This document shows, piece after piece, positions 63,626 to 64,000 of a stretch of 64,000 nucleotides of DNA. This DNA comes from Otis tarda (Eukaryota; Chordata; Aves; Otidiformes; Otididae), in NCBI GenBank assembly GCA_026413225.1, contig CM048552.1, forward strand, positions 202,257,553-202,321,552, given 5' to 3'. Made by a program: the position numbers and the translations under genes. The notes beneath the pieces are model-generated. The model was not told the DNA's origin. It did not search any database and saw nothing but the letters and a program-made list of their open reading frames with translations. Position 1 is the first letter of the stretch. The number at the start of each line of letters is the position of its first letter.

Positions 63626-63643
63626 AATATGTATTAAAGCTTT
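63626..63643. repeat. Candidate target-site duplication, right copy
   Basis: AATATGTATTAAAGCTTT, partner of the left copy at 63377-63394. Confidence 0.5.
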
Positions 63644-64000
63644 GGCTTCTCTACTATTGAAAGTCACAATTTTAGCTTAAAATCCAATTATTACTAAGGA
63701 ATTTCTTCCTTAAGTAACAAGTTTTAATTGCAGTAAATCTATGCTGTGATATTTCTATTTCAATAGGAAGTTATTTTGGAAAATACCTCATTAATACAGT
63801 TTTCCTGTTCTGAGATGCTTTCTGTTATGTGTCAGATGACTCAGTGCAGTTTGTGGAGTCTTTTACCCAAATACTTAGACTTCCCCGGAATGCAGTGAAC
63901 TGACCTAGTAGTAACTGGAACCTTAGTAAACCCAGCTTGTTTGTAAATGTTAAACTAATGTAAGCCCTGACCTCATTTTCATATTACGCACTTTCATTTC
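63644..64000. other. Unassigned DNA
   Basis: Nothing recognisable to the end of the window. Confidence 0.55.

Noticed and set aside
1-64000. CRISPR arrays, operons, ribosome binding sites, tRNA or rRNA genes
   Set aside because: Avian retroelement content shows a vertebrate nuclear genome; no regularly spaced direct repeats, cloverleaf or rRNA-like sequence was seen by eye.

Overview
The window looks like an AT-rich, gene-poor piece of a bird genome. The evidence is nine pieces of the LINE family CR1 carrying the avian 3' signature (an octamer tail of TCATAGAA units on the strand shown, followed by a GTTGGAAGGGACC block), plus solo LTRs of two types I recognise from avian endogenous retroviruses. 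I found no host protein-coding exon, rRNA, tRNA or CRISPR array that I could support. The sequence is best read as intergenic or intronic DNA filled with retroelement insertions of several ages.

Layout. An ERVL-type solo LTR lies at 1.6-2.2 kb (minus). Mostly featureless AT-rich DNA follows to 17.2 kb, broken by a GC-rich patch at 7.4-7.9 kb and an AT-palindromic tract at 12.6-12.7 kb. A second LTR family (about 1.1 kb, with internal tandem units) occurs at 17.2-18.3 kb (minus), and partial relatives lie at 36.85-37.85 kb (plus) and 58.1-58.5 kb (plus). A diverged CR1 lies at 19.5-20.2 kb and a younger one at 22.1-22.9 kb (both minus). The centrepiece is at 28.8-32.0 kb (minus): a young CR1 with one uninterrupted 993-codon reading frame holding endonuclease and reverse transcriptase domains. 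Its 5' end is joined to the extreme 3' end of a second CR1. Two CR1 scraps in opposite orientations lie at 41.4-41.9 kb. A long, decayed CR1 of another subfamily fills 43.6-46.1 kb (minus). Short CR1 3' ends lie at 52.5 kb (plus) and 63.4 kb (minus). A second copy related to the first LTR lies at 52.9-53.4 kb (minus). Less certain LTR-like segments lie at 46.6-46.85 kb and 50.2-50.7 kb; the latter holds an ordered CCAAT, CRE-like and TATA arrangement. Three very short matches to the MIR/CORE-SINE signature suggest ancient amniote SINE relics.

The only protein-level system is CR1 itself. The endonuclease nicks target DNA and the reverse transcriptase primes on the nick and copies CR1 RNA. The short or chimeric copies in the window are what that process leaves behind. 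The large frame has no ATG before its endonuclease domain, so this copy is probably not autonomous although its catalytic motifs are intact.

The most notable observations are the intact CR1 frame, the end-to-end CR1/CR1 chimeric junction, the short imperfect direct repeats around three CR1 insertions, and the promoter-like LTR segment at 50.5 kb. I see no convincing new multi-gene system here.
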